DNA of 64,000 nucleotides from Bordetella genomosp. 7 (GTDB taxonomy: Bacteria > Pseudomonadota > Gammaproteobacteria > Burkholderiales > Burkholderiaceae_B). The notes beneath the pieces were generated by a model. It saw only the letters and a list, made by a program, of their open reading frames with translations, was not told the DNA's origin and ran no database searches. The stretch is taken from the NCBI RefSeq assembly GCF_002261265.1, contig NZ_NEVK01000007.1, positions 124,001 through 188,000 of the forward strand, written 5' to 3'. The translations under genes and the position numbers were made by a program. Below, piece by piece: positions 52,922 to 62,287 of this stretch. Position 1 is the stretch's first letter, and each line of letters starts with the position of its first letter.

Positions 52922-54133
52922 TCAGAGCGCGCGGCCGCAGGCCACGGCGGAAGCCCATGCCCACTGGAAGTTGTAGCCTCCCAGCCAGCCTGTTACGTCG
53001 ACTGCTTCGCCAATAAAGTACAAACCGGCAACCGAACGGGCCTGCATGGATTTCTGGTCGAGTCCGCGCGTGTCCACGCCGCCGCGCATGACTTCGGCCT
53101 TTTTGTAACCCGCGGTACCGCTGGGCACCAGCCGCCACTGATGAATGCCCTGCCCCAGTGCGCGCAGCGTCTTGTCTGGCGTATCGGCCAGGCGCATGGT
53201 GGCCAGCCCCGGATAGCCGTTCTGTTCGGCCAAATGCAGCCACTGATCCGCCAGGCGGCGTGGCCACAGGCCGCTGAGCACGGTATGCAACTGCTGGCGG
53301 TTGCCCGGTTTGTCGGCAATCAGGGCTTCGGCCAGGTTGCGGCCCGCCGCCAGGTCGATGACGATGGCTTCGCCGGGCTGCCAATAACTGGATATCTGCA
53401 GGATCGCCGGCCCCGACAGGCCGCGATGGGTGAACAACAAGTCTTCGAGAAACTCGCCGCGCGCGCGGCCGCTGCCGGTGGCGAGCGAGACCTCGATTGC
53501 CACGCCCGAAAGCTCGGCAAACGGCCGCCACTGGACCGCATCGAAAGTCAGCGGCACCAGGGCGGGCCTGGGCTCGATCACTTTCAGGCCGAACTGCCGC
53601 GCGAGCTTCAAGGCAAAATCGGTGGCGCCCAATTGCGGGATGGCCATGCCGCCCGTGGCAACGACCAGTTTGGCGGCATGGATCTCGCCCTGACTGGTGC
53701 GCAGCACGTAGCCCGCATCGCTGCGCGCCACTTCGGCCACGCGGCACGGCATGCGCCATTGCACACCGGCGGCCTGGCACTCGGCGCGCAGCATGTTGAT
53801 GATGGATTCGCTGCTGTCGTCGCAGAAGAGCTGCCCGCGATGCTTTTCGTGCCAGGAAATGCGATGGCGGCGCAGCAGGTCCAGGAAGTCCTGGGGCGTA
53901 TACCCCGCCAGGGCCGAGCGGCAGAAATGCGGGTTTTCGGACAGGAAGTTGGCCGGCCCGGCGCCGATATTGGTGAAGTTGCAACGTCCGCCGCCGGAGA
54001 TGCGGATTTTCTCGGCCAGGCGCTCGGCATGGTCGAGCAGCACGACCCGCAGGCCGCGCTGCCCCGCCACGCTGGCGCACATCATGCCGGCGGCGCCCGC
54101 GCCGATGACGGCTACGTCGAACATCATCGGCAT
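52922..54133 (-). CDS. HI0933-type FAD-dependent oxidoreductase (YhiN/BaiN family)
   Basis: 403 residues. An N-terminal Rossmann fold carries GAGAAG at 11-16, followed by the HI0933 signature KIRISGGGRCNFTN. The C-terminus returns to the flavin with YFIGEAVDVTGWLGGYNFQW. An ATG at 54127 is an alternative start. Members are flavoproteins; a few act on bile-acid or other enone substrates, but the role of most is not known. No partner gene is evident. Confidence 0.85.
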   Translation of the reverse strand: MPMMFDVAVIGAGAAGMMCASVAGQRGLRVVLLDHAERLAEKIRISGGGRCNFTNIGAGPANFLSENPHFCRSALAGYTPQDFLDLLRRHRISWHEKHRGQLFCDDSSESIINMLRAECQAAGVQWRMPCRVAEVARSDAGYVLRTSQGEIHAAKLVVATGGMAIPQLGATDFALKLARQFGLKVIEPRPALVPLTFDAVQWRPFAELSGVAIEVSLATGSGRARGEFLEDLLFTHRGLSGPAILQISSYWQPGEAIVIDLAAGRNLAEALIADKPGNRQQLHTVLSGLWPRRLADQWLHLAEQNGYPGLATMRLADTPDKTLRALGQGIHQWRLVPSGTAGYKKAEVMRGGVDTRGLDQKSMQARSVAGLYFIGEAVDVTGWLGGYNFQWAWASAVACGRAL

Positions 54134-54155
54134 GCGCCGGCAGGCCAGTACACCG

Positions 54156-56417
54156 TCAGTCTTCGATCAGGCAGTCGACGTAGTAGCGCTTGGAGCCGTC
54201 CGGGCCGGTTTCTTCGGCCAGCCCGTGGATGTACGTCTCGAAGCCCGGATAGCGCTCGTTGAATTCGCGGGCGAACTGCAGATACTGCACGATGGTGCGG
54301 TTGAAGCGTTCGCCCGGGATCAGCAACGGAATGCCCGGCGGATACGGGGTAAGCAGTACGCCCGTGACGCGGCCCTCGAGCTGGTCGATATCGACGCGCT
54401 CGACCTCGCGGTGCGCCATGCGGGCAAAGGCGTCCGACGGCTTGAGCGCGGGCACCATGTCGCTGAGGTACATCTCGGTGGTCAGGCGCGCCACGTCCTT
54501 GTCGCGGTAGGCTTCGTGGATTTGCTGGCACAGGTCGCGCAGGCCCATGCGTTCATAGCGGCGGTGGTCGCGGCAGAAGTCGGGCAGGATGCGCCACAGC
54601 GGCTGGTTGCGGTCGTAGTCGTCCTTGAACTGCTGCAGCGCCGTCAGCAGCGTGTTCCACCGGCCCTTGGTGATGCCGATGGTAAACAGGATAAAGAACG
54701 AGTACAGGCCGGTTTTTTCCACCACGACGCCGTGCTCGGTCAGGTACTTGGATACCAGGGCGGCCGGGATGCCGGTTTCACCGAAGCTGCCCGACATATC
54801 CAGCCCCGGCGTAATGATGGTGGCCTTGATGGGATCGAGCATGTTGAAGCCCGGCGCCAGGTCGCCGAAGCCGTGCCAGTGGTCGTTGGCTTCCAGCACC
54901 CAGTCGCCGCGGTTGCCGATGCCCTCGGACACCAGCCGGTTCGGGCCCCATACCTTGAACCACCAGTCGTTCTTGCCGAACTCGGATTCCACCTTGCGCA
55001 TGGCGCGACGGAAGTCCAGGGCCTCGCGGATGCTTTCCTCGACCAGGGCCGTGCCGCCCGGAGGCTCCATCATGGCCGCGGCCACGTCGCACGAGGCGAT
55101 GATGGCGTACTGGGGCGAGGTCGAGGTGTGCATCAGGTACGCCTCGTTGAAGATATTGCGGTCGAGCTTGCGGGTCTCGGACTCTTGCACAATGATCTGC
55201 GACGCCTGCGAAATGCCGGCCAGCAGCTTGTGCGTCGAATGCGTGGCGAACACCATCGGTTCCTGGGGGCGCGGACGGCCCGGCCCGATGGCATGCATGT
55301 CTTTATAGAAGTCGTGAAATGCCGCATGCGGCAGCCAGGCTTCGTCGAAATGCAGCGTATCGACGTAGCTGCCCAGCTGCTTCTTGATCATCTCGACGTT
55401 GTAGATCACGCCATCGTACGTGCTTTGCGTCAGCGTCAGGATGCGCGGCTTCTTGTTCGCAGCCTGCCGCGCGAAGGGGTTGGCCTCGATCTTTTTCTGG
55501 ATGTTTTCGGGATGGAATTCCTCGAGCGGAATCGGCCCGATGATGCCCAGGTGGTTGCGCGTGGGACGCAGGAACACCGGGATCGCGCCCGTCATGGTAA
55601 TGGCGTGCAGGATGGACTTGTGGCAGTTGCGGTCTACCACCACGACGTCGCCCGCGGCGACGTTGGCGTGCCACACCACCTTGTTCGACGTGGACGTGCC
55701 GTTGGTCACGAAGAAACAGTGGTCGGCATGGAAAATGCGCGCGGCGTTGAGTTCGGACTCGGCCACCGGGCCGGTGTGGTCCAGCAGCTGCCCCAGCTCG
55801 TCCACGGCGTTGCATACGTCGGCGCGCAGCATGTTTTCGCCGAAGAACTGGTGGAACATCTGCCCCACCGGACTTTTCAGGAAGGCCACCCCGCCGGAGT
55901 GCCCGGGGCAATGCCACGAATAGGAACCGTCTTGCGCGTAGTGAACCAGCTCGCGAAAGAACGGCGGCGCCAGGCCGTCGACGTAGCTGCGCGCCTCGCG
56001 GATGATGTGACGCGCCACGAACTCGGGCGTGTCTTCGAACATGTGAATGAAGCCGTGCAGCTCGCGCAGGATGTCGTTGGGAATGTGCTCGGACGTGCGC
56101 GTCTCGCCGTACAGATAGATGGGGATATCGGCGTTGCGAAAGCGCAGTTCGCCAATAAAAGAACGCAGGTTCTTGATGGCGCTGGCCACGTCCTCCGGGG
56201 AGTCCTCGTCGAACTCTTCATCGTCGATCGACAGGATGAACGCGCTGGCGCGGCTTTGCTGCTGGGCGAACGAGCTGAGATCGCCGTAGCTGGTGACACC
56301 GATCACCTCGACACCTTCGGCCTCGATGGCGGCTGCCAGCGCGCGAATCCCCAGGCCCGAGGCGTTCTCGGAACGATAGTCTTCGTCGATGATGAAAATG
56401 GGGAAGCGGAATTTCAT
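54156..56417 (-). CDS. Orn/Lys/Arg decarboxylase, biodegradative type
   Basis: 753 residues from the ATG at 56417 (MKFRFPIFIIDEDYRSENA); the upstream extension is not supported. The N-terminal wing domain, the central PLP domain with K397 in ATHSTHKLLAGISQ, and the C-terminal domain (LLTPYPPGIPLLIPGERFN) match the large acid-inducible amino acid decarboxylases. Reaction: arginine, lysine or ornithine to agmatine, cadaverine or putrescine, consuming a proton. The exact substrate is not decidable by eye. No antiporter gene is adjacent. Confidence 0.88.
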   Translation of the reverse strand: MKFRFPIFIIDEDYRSENASGLGIRALAAAIEAEGVEVIGVTSYGDLSSFAQQQSRASAFILSIDDEEFDEDSPEDVASAIKNLRSFIGELRFRNADIPIYLYGETRTSEHIPNDILRELHGFIHMFEDTPEFVARHIIREARSYVDGLAPPFFRELVHYAQDGSYSWHCPGHSGGVAFLKSPVGQMFHQFFGENMLRADVCNAVDELGQLLDHTGPVAESELNAARIFHADHCFFVTNGTSTSNKVVWHANVAAGDVVVVDRNCHKSILHAITMTGAIPVFLRPTRNHLGIIGPIPLEEFHPENIQKKIEANPFARQAANKKPRILTLTQSTYDGVIYNVEMIKKQLGSYVDTLHFDEAWLPHAAFHDFYKDMHAIGPGRPRPQEPMVFATHSTHKLLAGISQASQIIVQESETRKLDRNIFNEAYLMHTSTSPQYAIIASCDVAAAMMEPPGGTALVEESIREALDFRRAMRKVESEFGKNDWWFKVWGPNRLVSEGIGNRGDWVLEANDHWHGFGDLAPGFNMLDPIKATIITPGLDMSGSFGETGIPAALVSKYLTEHGVVVEKTGLYSFFILFTIGITKGRWNTLLTALQQFKDDYDRNQPLWRILPDFCRDHRRYERMGLRDLCQQIHEAYRDKDVARLTTEMYLSDMVPALKPSDAFARMAHREVERVDIDQLEGRVTGVLLTPYPPGIPLLIPGERFNRTIVQYLQFAREFNERYPGFETYIHGLAEETGPDGSKRYYVDCLIED

Positions 56418-56483
56418 GCGGGCGCTCCAGGGCGAGGCAAAACGGAGGCGAGTGTACTGCGGGTTTCTGGCCGCAGGTGGACA

Positions 56484-56511
56484 AATTGCCGCCCGGCGAC
56501 GGGCGGCAATT
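56484..56511 (-). terminator. Hairpin between the unknown gene and the decarboxylase
   Basis: An 11-bp perfect stem (56484-56494 with 56501-56511, arm AATTGCCGCCC) encloses a 6-base loop. On the minus strand it is followed by only a short T stretch (AATTT). It may terminate the gene ending at 56600 before the decarboxylase promoter. Confidence 0.55.
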
Positions 56512-56599
56512 AAAAGCCGAATTGTAGGCCGCTTTGCGAGCAGGCGCAGGCGGGTGCAGGGACGGGCTGGCGGGATGCGCGACCGGCCGGCCGCCACGC

Positions 56600-57049
56600 C
56601 TATCGTATGGTGTCCGACCGCCGGTCGGTGACGGCGCGCACATAGTGCTGGAAGAACTCGGGAAGGCGTTCTGCCGGCCCATTGCGCACGCAGCGTTCCA
56701 CTTTTGCGATGGCGCACAGGCACACTTCGAATTCGGGTTCGCCCGTGACCAGCACGACGGGATCATCGTCGTCGCACACTTCGTACAAGCCCCCGTAATG
56801 GCGCCGGGCGACTTCGTACAGATAAGCCGCCGCGCCGACCGTTTGCATGGGGGTAAGGGCCAGGCGCCCGCTGTGCGCCTCTTGCAACACGGCATCCAGG
56901 GCCGCGACGCTTGGCATGGAGTAATCCAGGGCCGCCGGGCTGGGGACGGCCTTGCGGAAGTCTTCGGCCGCATTCTGGACGCGCTCGATGAATTCGTCTT
57001 GCACTTCCAGGGCGACTTCTTGCTGCGTAGATTTGCGTACACCGAACAT
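56600..57049 (-). CDS. Unrecognised protein of 149 residues
   Basis: I do not recognise a family. The protein is acidic, mainly helical by appearance, soluble and without a signal peptide. It starts MFGVRKSTQQEVALEVQDEF, has a middle segment LTPMQTVGAAAYLYEVARRH, and a central acidic run (CDDDDPVV) followed by FEVCLCAIAKVERCVR with three cysteines. It lies 182 bases upstream of the decarboxylase on the same strand, but the hairpin at 56484 suggests separate transcription. A perfect -10 box is upstream. Its codon use looks like that of its neighbours, so it is likely a real gene. Confidence 0.65.
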   Translation of the reverse strand: MFGVRKSTQQEVALEVQDEFIERVQNAAEDFRKAVPSPAALDYSMPSVAALDAVLQEAHSGRLALTPMQTVGAAAYLYEVARRHYGGLYEVCDDDDPVVLVTGEPEFEVCLCAIAKVERCVRNGPAERLPEFFQHYVRAVTDRRSDTIR

Positions 57050-57091
57050 GGCTGGCTCCTGTACCGGCAGACCGCGTGTTAGGGTGATTTC

Positions 57092-57097
57092 ATTATA
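57092..57097 (-). promoter_or_regulatory. TATAAT -10 box of the unrecognised gene
   Basis: TATAAT reads 57097 to 57092 on the minus strand, giving a leader of about 35 bases before the ATG at 57049. No good -35 is seen at 16-18 bp. The gene-free gap 57050-57309 holds nothing else I can identify. Confidence 0.45.
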
Positions 57098-57309
57098 TTG
57101 GCCGCACCTTGGCGACGACCGCGGGCAAGTGGCGATATGCGATGCTGGTTACGAACCCGTACGCCATGTCACGGGTGCGGCAGCCGGGTGTTGCGGCCAC
57201 GCTCGTCTAGAGGCAGACGCCTTGCGCGCCCGCTGGCGGCCGCGCATACTGACACTTTGCGAAACGCTATTTTGTTGCACGCGCGCAACGCGGCAGGCAG
57301 CCCGTAACC

Positions 57310-57732
57310 ATGCACGTCCTGATCAACATCGATGTCGACGACCTGGATCGCGCGGTGCAGTTCTACCGCGATGCATTCGGGCTGGAAACCACCCGCCGCT
57401 TCGGCGGCGACGGCGTCGAGATGCTGGGTGCGGGCGCGCCCATTTACCTGTTGCGCAAGGCGCAGGGCACGCGACCCGCCGGCACGGTGACCGGCGGGCG
57501 CGACTACGCGCGCCACTGGACGCCCATACACCTGGATTTCGTGGTCGACGACCTGGATACCGCCACGGACAAGGCCGTGGCGGCCGGCGCCATACTGGAA
57601 AGCCCGCCGCAGTCGCACGCGTGGGGCCGCATCGCCCACCTGAGCGATCCGTTCGGCCATGGCGTGTGCATCCTGCAGTTCCTGGGGCAGGGTTACGACG
57701 CGGTATCCACACCGGGAAACAGCCCGCCGTGA
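57310..57732 (+). CDS. VOC-fold (glyoxalase/bleomycin-resistance type) protein
   Basis: 140 residues with two beta-alpha-beta-beta-beta repeats. The start VLINIDVDDLDRAVQFYRDAF and the later HLDFVVDDLDTATDKAVAAG and LSDPFGHGVCILQF are classic VOC segments. Possible metal ligands are H in IHLDF and H/E in FGHG. Members include glyoxalases, dioxygenases and resistance proteins, and nothing here fixes the substrate. It converges on the LysR gene, with 8 bases between stops. Confidence 0.85.
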   Translation: MHVLINIDVDDLDRAVQFYRDAFGLETTRRFGGDGVEMLGAGAPIYLLRKAQGTRPAGTVTGGRDYARHWTPIHLDFVVDDLDTATDKAVAAGAILESPPQSHAWGRIAHLSDPFGHGVCILQFLGQGYDAVSTPGNSPP

Positions 57733-57740
57733 GCGCCGGA

Positions 57741-58718
57741 TTACGCCTGCGCAACGATGGCTGAAGACGCGCACACTTCGCGCACGATGCAGGAAAACCG
57801 CTCCTCCGCTTCCAACGGAACGTCGCGTACCTGACGTATCAGGCTGATCGGCGGCAAGTCCCAGTTCCATTCCCACGCAACGCGGGCCACGCCGCCGGCC
57901 TGTTCCATGTCATGGGCGATGTCTTCGGGCACGATGGACAACAGGTTCTGGTTATTGCGCAGCATGCCGGCGATGACATCTACCGAGTACGTCTGTACGC
58001 GCGCCACGGGCGGGCGCACCTGCTGGCGCGTGAACAGTTCCGTAACCATATTGCCGATAGGCGTGGCCGACGACGGCAGGATCCAGTCGACTTGCGCCAA
58101 CATCCGCCAGTCGGGCCGCGTACGCGCGATGCGCCGGGCCAGGGCGGGGTGCGCGACCAGCGCCGGCCGTTGCGCATAGAGCACCTGGTGCCACATGTTG
58201 TCCAGGCCCACGGCCGCCGCGGCGCGGCCGATGACGCAATCGATCTCGTGGCCCCGCATTTCCTGCAGCAGGCGGTCGGTGGTGGCGCGATGCAAGACCA
58301 CGTCGATGCCTTCGGCACACAATCGTTCAAGCACGGGGGTCAGTATTCGCCCTGAAACGAACGGGATCACGCCGACCCGCAGCTGGGCGGCGCGGCCGGA
58401 ACGCACGGTTTCCATTTCCTGCCCCCAGTGGTCCAGGTCGAGCATCATGCGCTCGGCCCGTGCCAGTGCCAGCTGCCCGAGCGGCGTGGGCAGCAGCCCC
58501 TGGCGCGAACGTACGAACAACGGGCCCTCGAAGATGTCTTCGATCTCGGCAAGCGATTTCGTGGCTGCGGGCTGGCTGATGCCCATGGCGTCGGCGGCCC
58601 GTGTCAGCGAGCGCAGGCGCCCGAGCCGGGTGAGCAAGGTCAGGTGGCGCAGCTTCAGGCGCGACAGCAGGCGCTGGGAGTGGCTTGAAAGTCCGCTGGA
58701 TGGGCTGGCGACTGACAT
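57741..58718 (-). CDS. LysR family transcriptional regulator
   Basis: 325 residues from the ATG at 58718; an in-frame TTG two codons upstream is less likely. The N-terminal HTH is SLTRAADAMGISQPAATKSLAEIE (split here by convention at about residues 35-60), followed by the LysR effector domain (LRVGVIPFVSGRILTPVL). It resembles the GbpR/PcaQ-like branch, which begins with LLSRLKLRHLTLLTRLGRLR. It diverges from the gamma-glutamyltransferase operon and is its probable regulator. Confidence 0.88.
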   Translation of the reverse strand: MSVASPSSGLSSHSQRLLSRLKLRHLTLLTRLGRLRSLTRAADAMGISQPAATKSLAEIEDIFEGPLFVRSRQGLLPTPLGQLALARAERMMLDLDHWGQEMETVRSGRAAQLRVGVIPFVSGRILTPVLERLCAEGIDVVLHRATTDRLLQEMRGHEIDCVIGRAAAAVGLDNMWHQVLYAQRPALVAHPALARRIARTRPDWRMLAQVDWILPSSATPIGNMVTELFTRQQVRPPVARVQTYSVDVIAGMLRNNQNLLSIVPEDIAHDMEQAGGVARVAWEWNWDLPPISLIRQVRDVPLEAEERFSCIVREVCASSAIVAQA

Positions 58719-58815
58719 AACCAAATGCTTATCTATCTATGTGAAAACAGCATAGTACTGTTATTCGTGCTGACTATACTGGGCCGGTCTCGATGACGAT
58801 CTTCCAGGTATTGGC
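58719..58815. promoter_or_regulatory. Divergent LysR / gamma-glutamyltransferase promoter region
   Basis: CAGCA-N15-TGCTG (58748-58772) is an inverted repeat that could be a LysR site. TATACT at 58775-58780 is a good -10 for the rightward genes, with no good -35, as expected of an activator-dependent promoter. Confidence 0.45.
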
Positions 58816-60654
58816 ATGTCCGCTCCCCGCTTTACCACCCGCCCGGAAATCCGCGGCACGTTTGGCGTGGTCTCGTCCACGCATTGGCTGGCTTCGCAGG
58901 TGGCCATGGGCGTACTGGAACGCGGCGGCAATGCCTTCGATGCCGCCGTCGCCGGCGGCTTCATGCTGCAGATTGTCGAACCGCACCTGAACGGCCCGGG
59001 CGGCGAAGTACCCATCCTGCTCTGGAACGAAAAAGATCCCCGCATACAGTCGCTGTGCGGGCAGGGAACGGCGCCGCAGCTGGCCACGCCCGCATACTTT
59101 CGCCGGCTGGGCCTGGACATGGTGCCGGGCGTGGGGCTGTTGCCGGCCACCGTGCCCGGCGCCTTCGGCGCCTGGATGACGATGCTGCGCGACCACGGCA
59201 CCTGGGAACTGGCCGACGTGCTGCGTCCGGCGATCGACTATGCCCGCCACGGGTTCCCGCTGGTGCCTCGCATCGTGCAGGCGATCTATGCAGTGCAGGA
59301 CCTGTTCCGCCAAGAATGGAAAAGCTCGGCCGAGGTCTGGCTGCCCGCCGGCAAGGTGCCCCACCCCGACCGCCTGATGCGCACGCCGGCCATTGCCGAC
59401 ACCTATGCGCGCATCGCCGCCGAAGCCAACAATCGGGGCAGCGACCGCCGTGCGCGCATCAATGCCGCGCTGGATATCTGGTATCGCGGCTTCGTTGCGA
59501 AAGCCATCGACAAGGCCTACCGCCAGCCTGTGCGCGATTGCACCGGCGAGTGCAATGCAGGCCTGCTGCGGCGCGAAGACATGGCCGACTGGCGCGCCAC
59601 TTATGAAGAGCCCGCCACACTGGACTTCGGGCGTTTTACCGTGGCCAAATGCGGGCCGTGGTCGCAAGGGCCGGTTTTCCTGCAACAGCTGGCGATGGCT
59701 CGCCACCTGCAGCTGGCCGGGCTCGCCGCGGATTCGCCGGTTTTCGTGCACAGGATCGCCGAGGCCGCAAAACTTGCTTTTGCAGACAGGCTGGCATGGT
59801 ACGGCGACCCGCTATACAACGATGTGCCCCTGGCGGCGCTGCTGTCGGATGATTATGCGTTGTCGCGCGCGGCGCTGATTACAGAGCAGGCCTCGCGCGA
59901 GCTGCGGCCCGGCTCGCCCGCAGGCCGCGCGCCCGCGATGCCGGACCTGGACGCAGCGCGCCGCGCGCTGGCGCAGGCCGACACGCGCTTCGGCGTGGGC
60001 GAGCCCACGTTCGCCCAATTGCCGCCGGTGGGCGAATGGCTGGAGCGCGAACTGTTTGTCGGCGATACGTGCCACATCGATGTCATCGACAAAGACGGCA
60101 ACATGGTGGCCGCCACGCCATCGGGGGGCTGGCTGTCGTCCAGCCCGGCGGTGCCCGGCCTGGGTTTTTCACTGACGACACGCCTGCAGATGACCTGGCT
60201 GGACGATGGCGTGGCGGGCCAGCTGCGGCCCGGCGCGCGCCCCTGCACCACGCTGTCTCCAGGCATGGCATTGCGCGACGGGCAACCTTATATGGCGTTC
60301 GGCACACCGGGCGGCGACCAGCAGGACCAATGGACCGTGGCTTTTTTCCTGCGCCATGCGTTGTGCGGCATGAACTTGCAGGAGGCCATCGACAGCCCGT
60401 CGTGGCATATCGACCACTTTCCTGGTTCGTTCTGGCCGCGCACCACCACGCTGAACCGCATCACGGTCGAATCGCGCATGCCGCAAGCCACCCTGGACGC
60501 GCTGCGCACGGCAGGCCACGACCTGGCGGTAGGCGCGCCGTGGTCGGAAGGGCGCATCAGCGTCTGCACGCGCGAACCGGCCGGCGGCGGCGCGAACCTG
60601 CTGCGCGCGGGCGCCAACCCGCGCGGCATGCAAAGTTACGCGGTCGGCCGATAG
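58816..60654 (+). CDS. Gamma-glutamyltransferase family protein
   Basis: 612 residues, near the usual GGT length. The N-terminal block (ASQVAMGVLERGGNAFDAAVA, HLNGPGGEVPILLW) and the second-subunit start match the family. The autoprocessing nucleophile should be T418, in GDTCHIDVIDKDGN, splitting the chain into about 417 and 195 residues. There is no signal peptide, unlike E. coli GGT, so the enzyme is probably cytoplasmic or a different type of Ntn hydrolase acting on acyl or glutamyl amides. It is followed by a Bug receptor gene and a GAF gene. Confidence 0.85.
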   Translation: MSAPRFTTRPEIRGTFGVVSSTHWLASQVAMGVLERGGNAFDAAVAGGFMLQIVEPHLNGPGGEVPILLWNEKDPRIQSLCGQGTAPQLATPAYFRRLGLDMVPGVGLLPATVPGAFGAWMTMLRDHGTWELADVLRPAIDYARHGFPLVPRIVQAIYAVQDLFRQEWKSSAEVWLPAGKVPHPDRLMRTPAIADTYARIAAEANNRGSDRRARINAALDIWYRGFVAKAIDKAYRQPVRDCTGECNAGLLRREDMADWRATYEEPATLDFGRFTVAKCGPWSQGPVFLQQLAMARHLQLAGLAADSPVFVHRIAEAAKLAFADRLAWYGDPLYNDVPLAALLSDDYALSRAALITEQASRELRPGSPAGRAPAMPDLDAARRALAQADTRFGVGEPTFAQLPPVGEWLERELFVGDTCHIDVIDKDGNMVAATPSGGWLSSSPAVPGLGFSLTTRLQMTWLDDGVAGQLRPGARPCTTLSPGMALRDGQPYMAFGTPGGDQQDQWTVAFFLRHALCGMNLQEAIDSPSWHIDHFPGSFWPRTTTLNRITVESRMPQATLDALRTAGHDLAVGAPWSEGRISVCTREPAGGGANLLRAGANPRGMQSYAVGR

Positions 60655-60752
60655 GCCCCGTACCCGGCACAAAACCTGATTACCAACGATCGCCCATCTC
60701 GCGATTTCATTTTGCACGGCGGCGCTTGCCGCAAAAACAAGGGGAACCAACC

Positions 60753-61724
60753 ATGACCTATTCATTACGCAACGCATTGCGCGGACTTGTGCTGGCGGCG
60801 GGCATATTGCCTGCCGCCGCGATGGCCGCGTGGCCGGAAAAACCCGTCACGCTTATCGTGCCGTGGGCGGCCGGCGGCTCGACCGACATCCTGGCGCGCA
60901 TGCTGTCCGAACACATGACCAAGAGCTACGGCCAGCCTGTCATCGTCGAGAACCGATCGGGCGCATCGGGCAATATCGGTTCGGCGATGGTGGCGCGCGC
61001 CGCGCCGGACGGCTACACGCTGCTGATCGGCTCGATGAGCACGCACACCATGAACGAAGCGCTTTACGACAACATGCCTTTTGACGGCGTCAAGAGCTTC
61101 ACGCCCATCGCCCAGCTGGCGCTGGTGACCAACACGATGGTGGTGAACCCGTCGGTGCCCGCCAACACCGTGCAGGAATTCATCGAATACGCGCGCGCCA
61201 ACCCGCAAGACATCGCCTATGCATCGGCCGGCCCGGGTTCGACCAACCATCTCAGCGCGGCCATGTTTGAAAAGGCGACGGGCATCGAGATGATGCATGT
61301 GCCCTACCGGGGCGGCGCGCCCGCCGTGCTGGATACCGTGGCGGACCGCACGCAGCTGCTGTTCAGCGCCGGCACGCAGACGCTGCCGCATGTGCAGGCC
61401 GGCAAGCTGAAACTGCTGGCGGTTACCGAGACCCAACGCTCGCCCCTGCTCAAGGATGTGCCCATCGTGGCCGAAACCGTGCCCGGCTATTCAATGGAAG
61501 TCTGGTACGGCGCTTTCGGTCCGGCCGGCATGGACCCGGCGCTGGTGGCCGACCTGAACAAAGAGATCAACCGCATCCTGGCGCTGCCCGAAGTGCAGAA
61601 AAAAATGGGCGACATGGGTGTGCTGGTTACGCAGTCTACGCCCGAAGATTTCGCCAGGACGGTGGAAAGCGACGCACAGAAGTACACCAAGATCGTGCGC
61701 GACCTGGGGATCAAGGCGCAATGA
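60753..61724 (+). CDS. Bug/TctC family periplasmic solute-binding protein
   Basis: 323 residues from the ATG at 60753. A signal peptide ends near AAMAAWPEKPV. The family start PVTLIVPWAAGGSTDILARML, then VENRSGASGNIGSAMVARA and MHVPYRGGAPAVLDTVA, are classic Bug segments. These receptors bind carboxylates such as glutamate or pyroglutamate and are greatly expanded in Bordetella. No TctA/TctB permease gene is adjacent. It lies 98 bases after the GGT gene, and its stop overlaps the next start (ATGA). Confidence 0.92.
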   Translation: MTYSLRNALRGLVLAAGILPAAAMAAWPEKPVTLIVPWAAGGSTDILARMLSEHMTKSYGQPVIVENRSGASGNIGSAMVARAAPDGYTLLIGSMSTHTMNEALYDNMPFDGVKSFTPIAQLALVTNTMVVNPSVPANTVQEFIEYARANPQDIAYASAGPGSTNHLSAAMFEKATGIEMMHVPYRGGAPAVLDTVADRTQLLFSAGTQTLPHVQAGKLKLLAVTETQRSPLLKDVPIVAETVPGYSMEVWYGAFGPAGMDPALVADLNKEINRILALPEVQKKMGDMGVLVTQSTPEDFARTVESDAQKYTKIVRDLGIKAQ

Positions 61725-62218
61725 CGGATCTGCATAAACGCATTGCGGCCGCCGTCGCCCGCAGCGGCGCGCTGATCGACGCACTGGGCGGCCGGGACCC
61801 TGCAGCCATTTTTGGCGAGCTGGACCGCTGGGCTCACGGCGTGCTGCGCCAGGCGCTGTGTACGGTCAATCGCTACGACGCCGAGAACATGGCGGTCGTA
61901 CGGTTGTACAGCTCAGACCCGGTGTCTTATCCGCCGGGCGGCTCGAAGCAGAAACGCGGCATGCCGTGGGCAGAGCATGTGCTGCTGCGGCGCCGCGTGT
62001 ATGTGGGCGAAGGCGCCGACGCGATCCGGGCGTCGTTCGATGACCATGCGGCGATACTGGGGCTGGGATTGCAGTCGGTGATCAACGTGCCGGTAGTGGC
62101 CGATGACGTGTGCCTGGGCACCGTGAACTTTCTGATGCGCGAACCCCGCATCGAGGATGCGCACGTCAGCTTCGCCCGACTGGCGGCGCATGTGGCCGCG
62201 CCCGCTTTCGCGCGCTGA
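61721..62218 (+). CDS. GAF-domain protein
   Basis: 165 residues, nearly all one GAF domain (VLRQALCTVNRYDAENMAVV, LGLGLQSVINVPVVADDVCL and GTVNFLMREP). No output domain is attached, so it may sense a small molecule or act enzymatically. It overlaps the Bug gene by 4 bases, so the two proteins are made together. The ligand is unknown. Confidence 0.8.
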   Translation: MTDLHKRIAAAVARSGALIDALGGRDPAAIFGELDRWAHGVLRQALCTVNRYDAENMAVVRLYSSDPVSYPPGGSKQKRGMPWAEHVLLRRRVYVGEGADAIRASFDDHAAILGLGLQSVINVPVVADDVCLGTVNFLMREPRIEDAHVSFARLAAHVAAPAFAR

Positions 62219-62232
62219 ACGATGCTGCGACC

Positions 62233-62260
62233 GCGGGGCGGGCCGATGGGCCTGCCCCGC
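62233..62260. terminator. GC-rich hairpin between the GAF gene and dcd
   Basis: GCGGGGCGGGCC (62233-62244) pairs with GGGCCTGCCCCGC (62248-62260), with one bulge and one G-T pair. It sits between two convergent genes. The T-run is absent, so its strength as a terminator is uncertain. Confidence 0.4.
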
Positions 62261-62287
62261 CCGCCGGATCGCCGGGCCGCCGGATGA

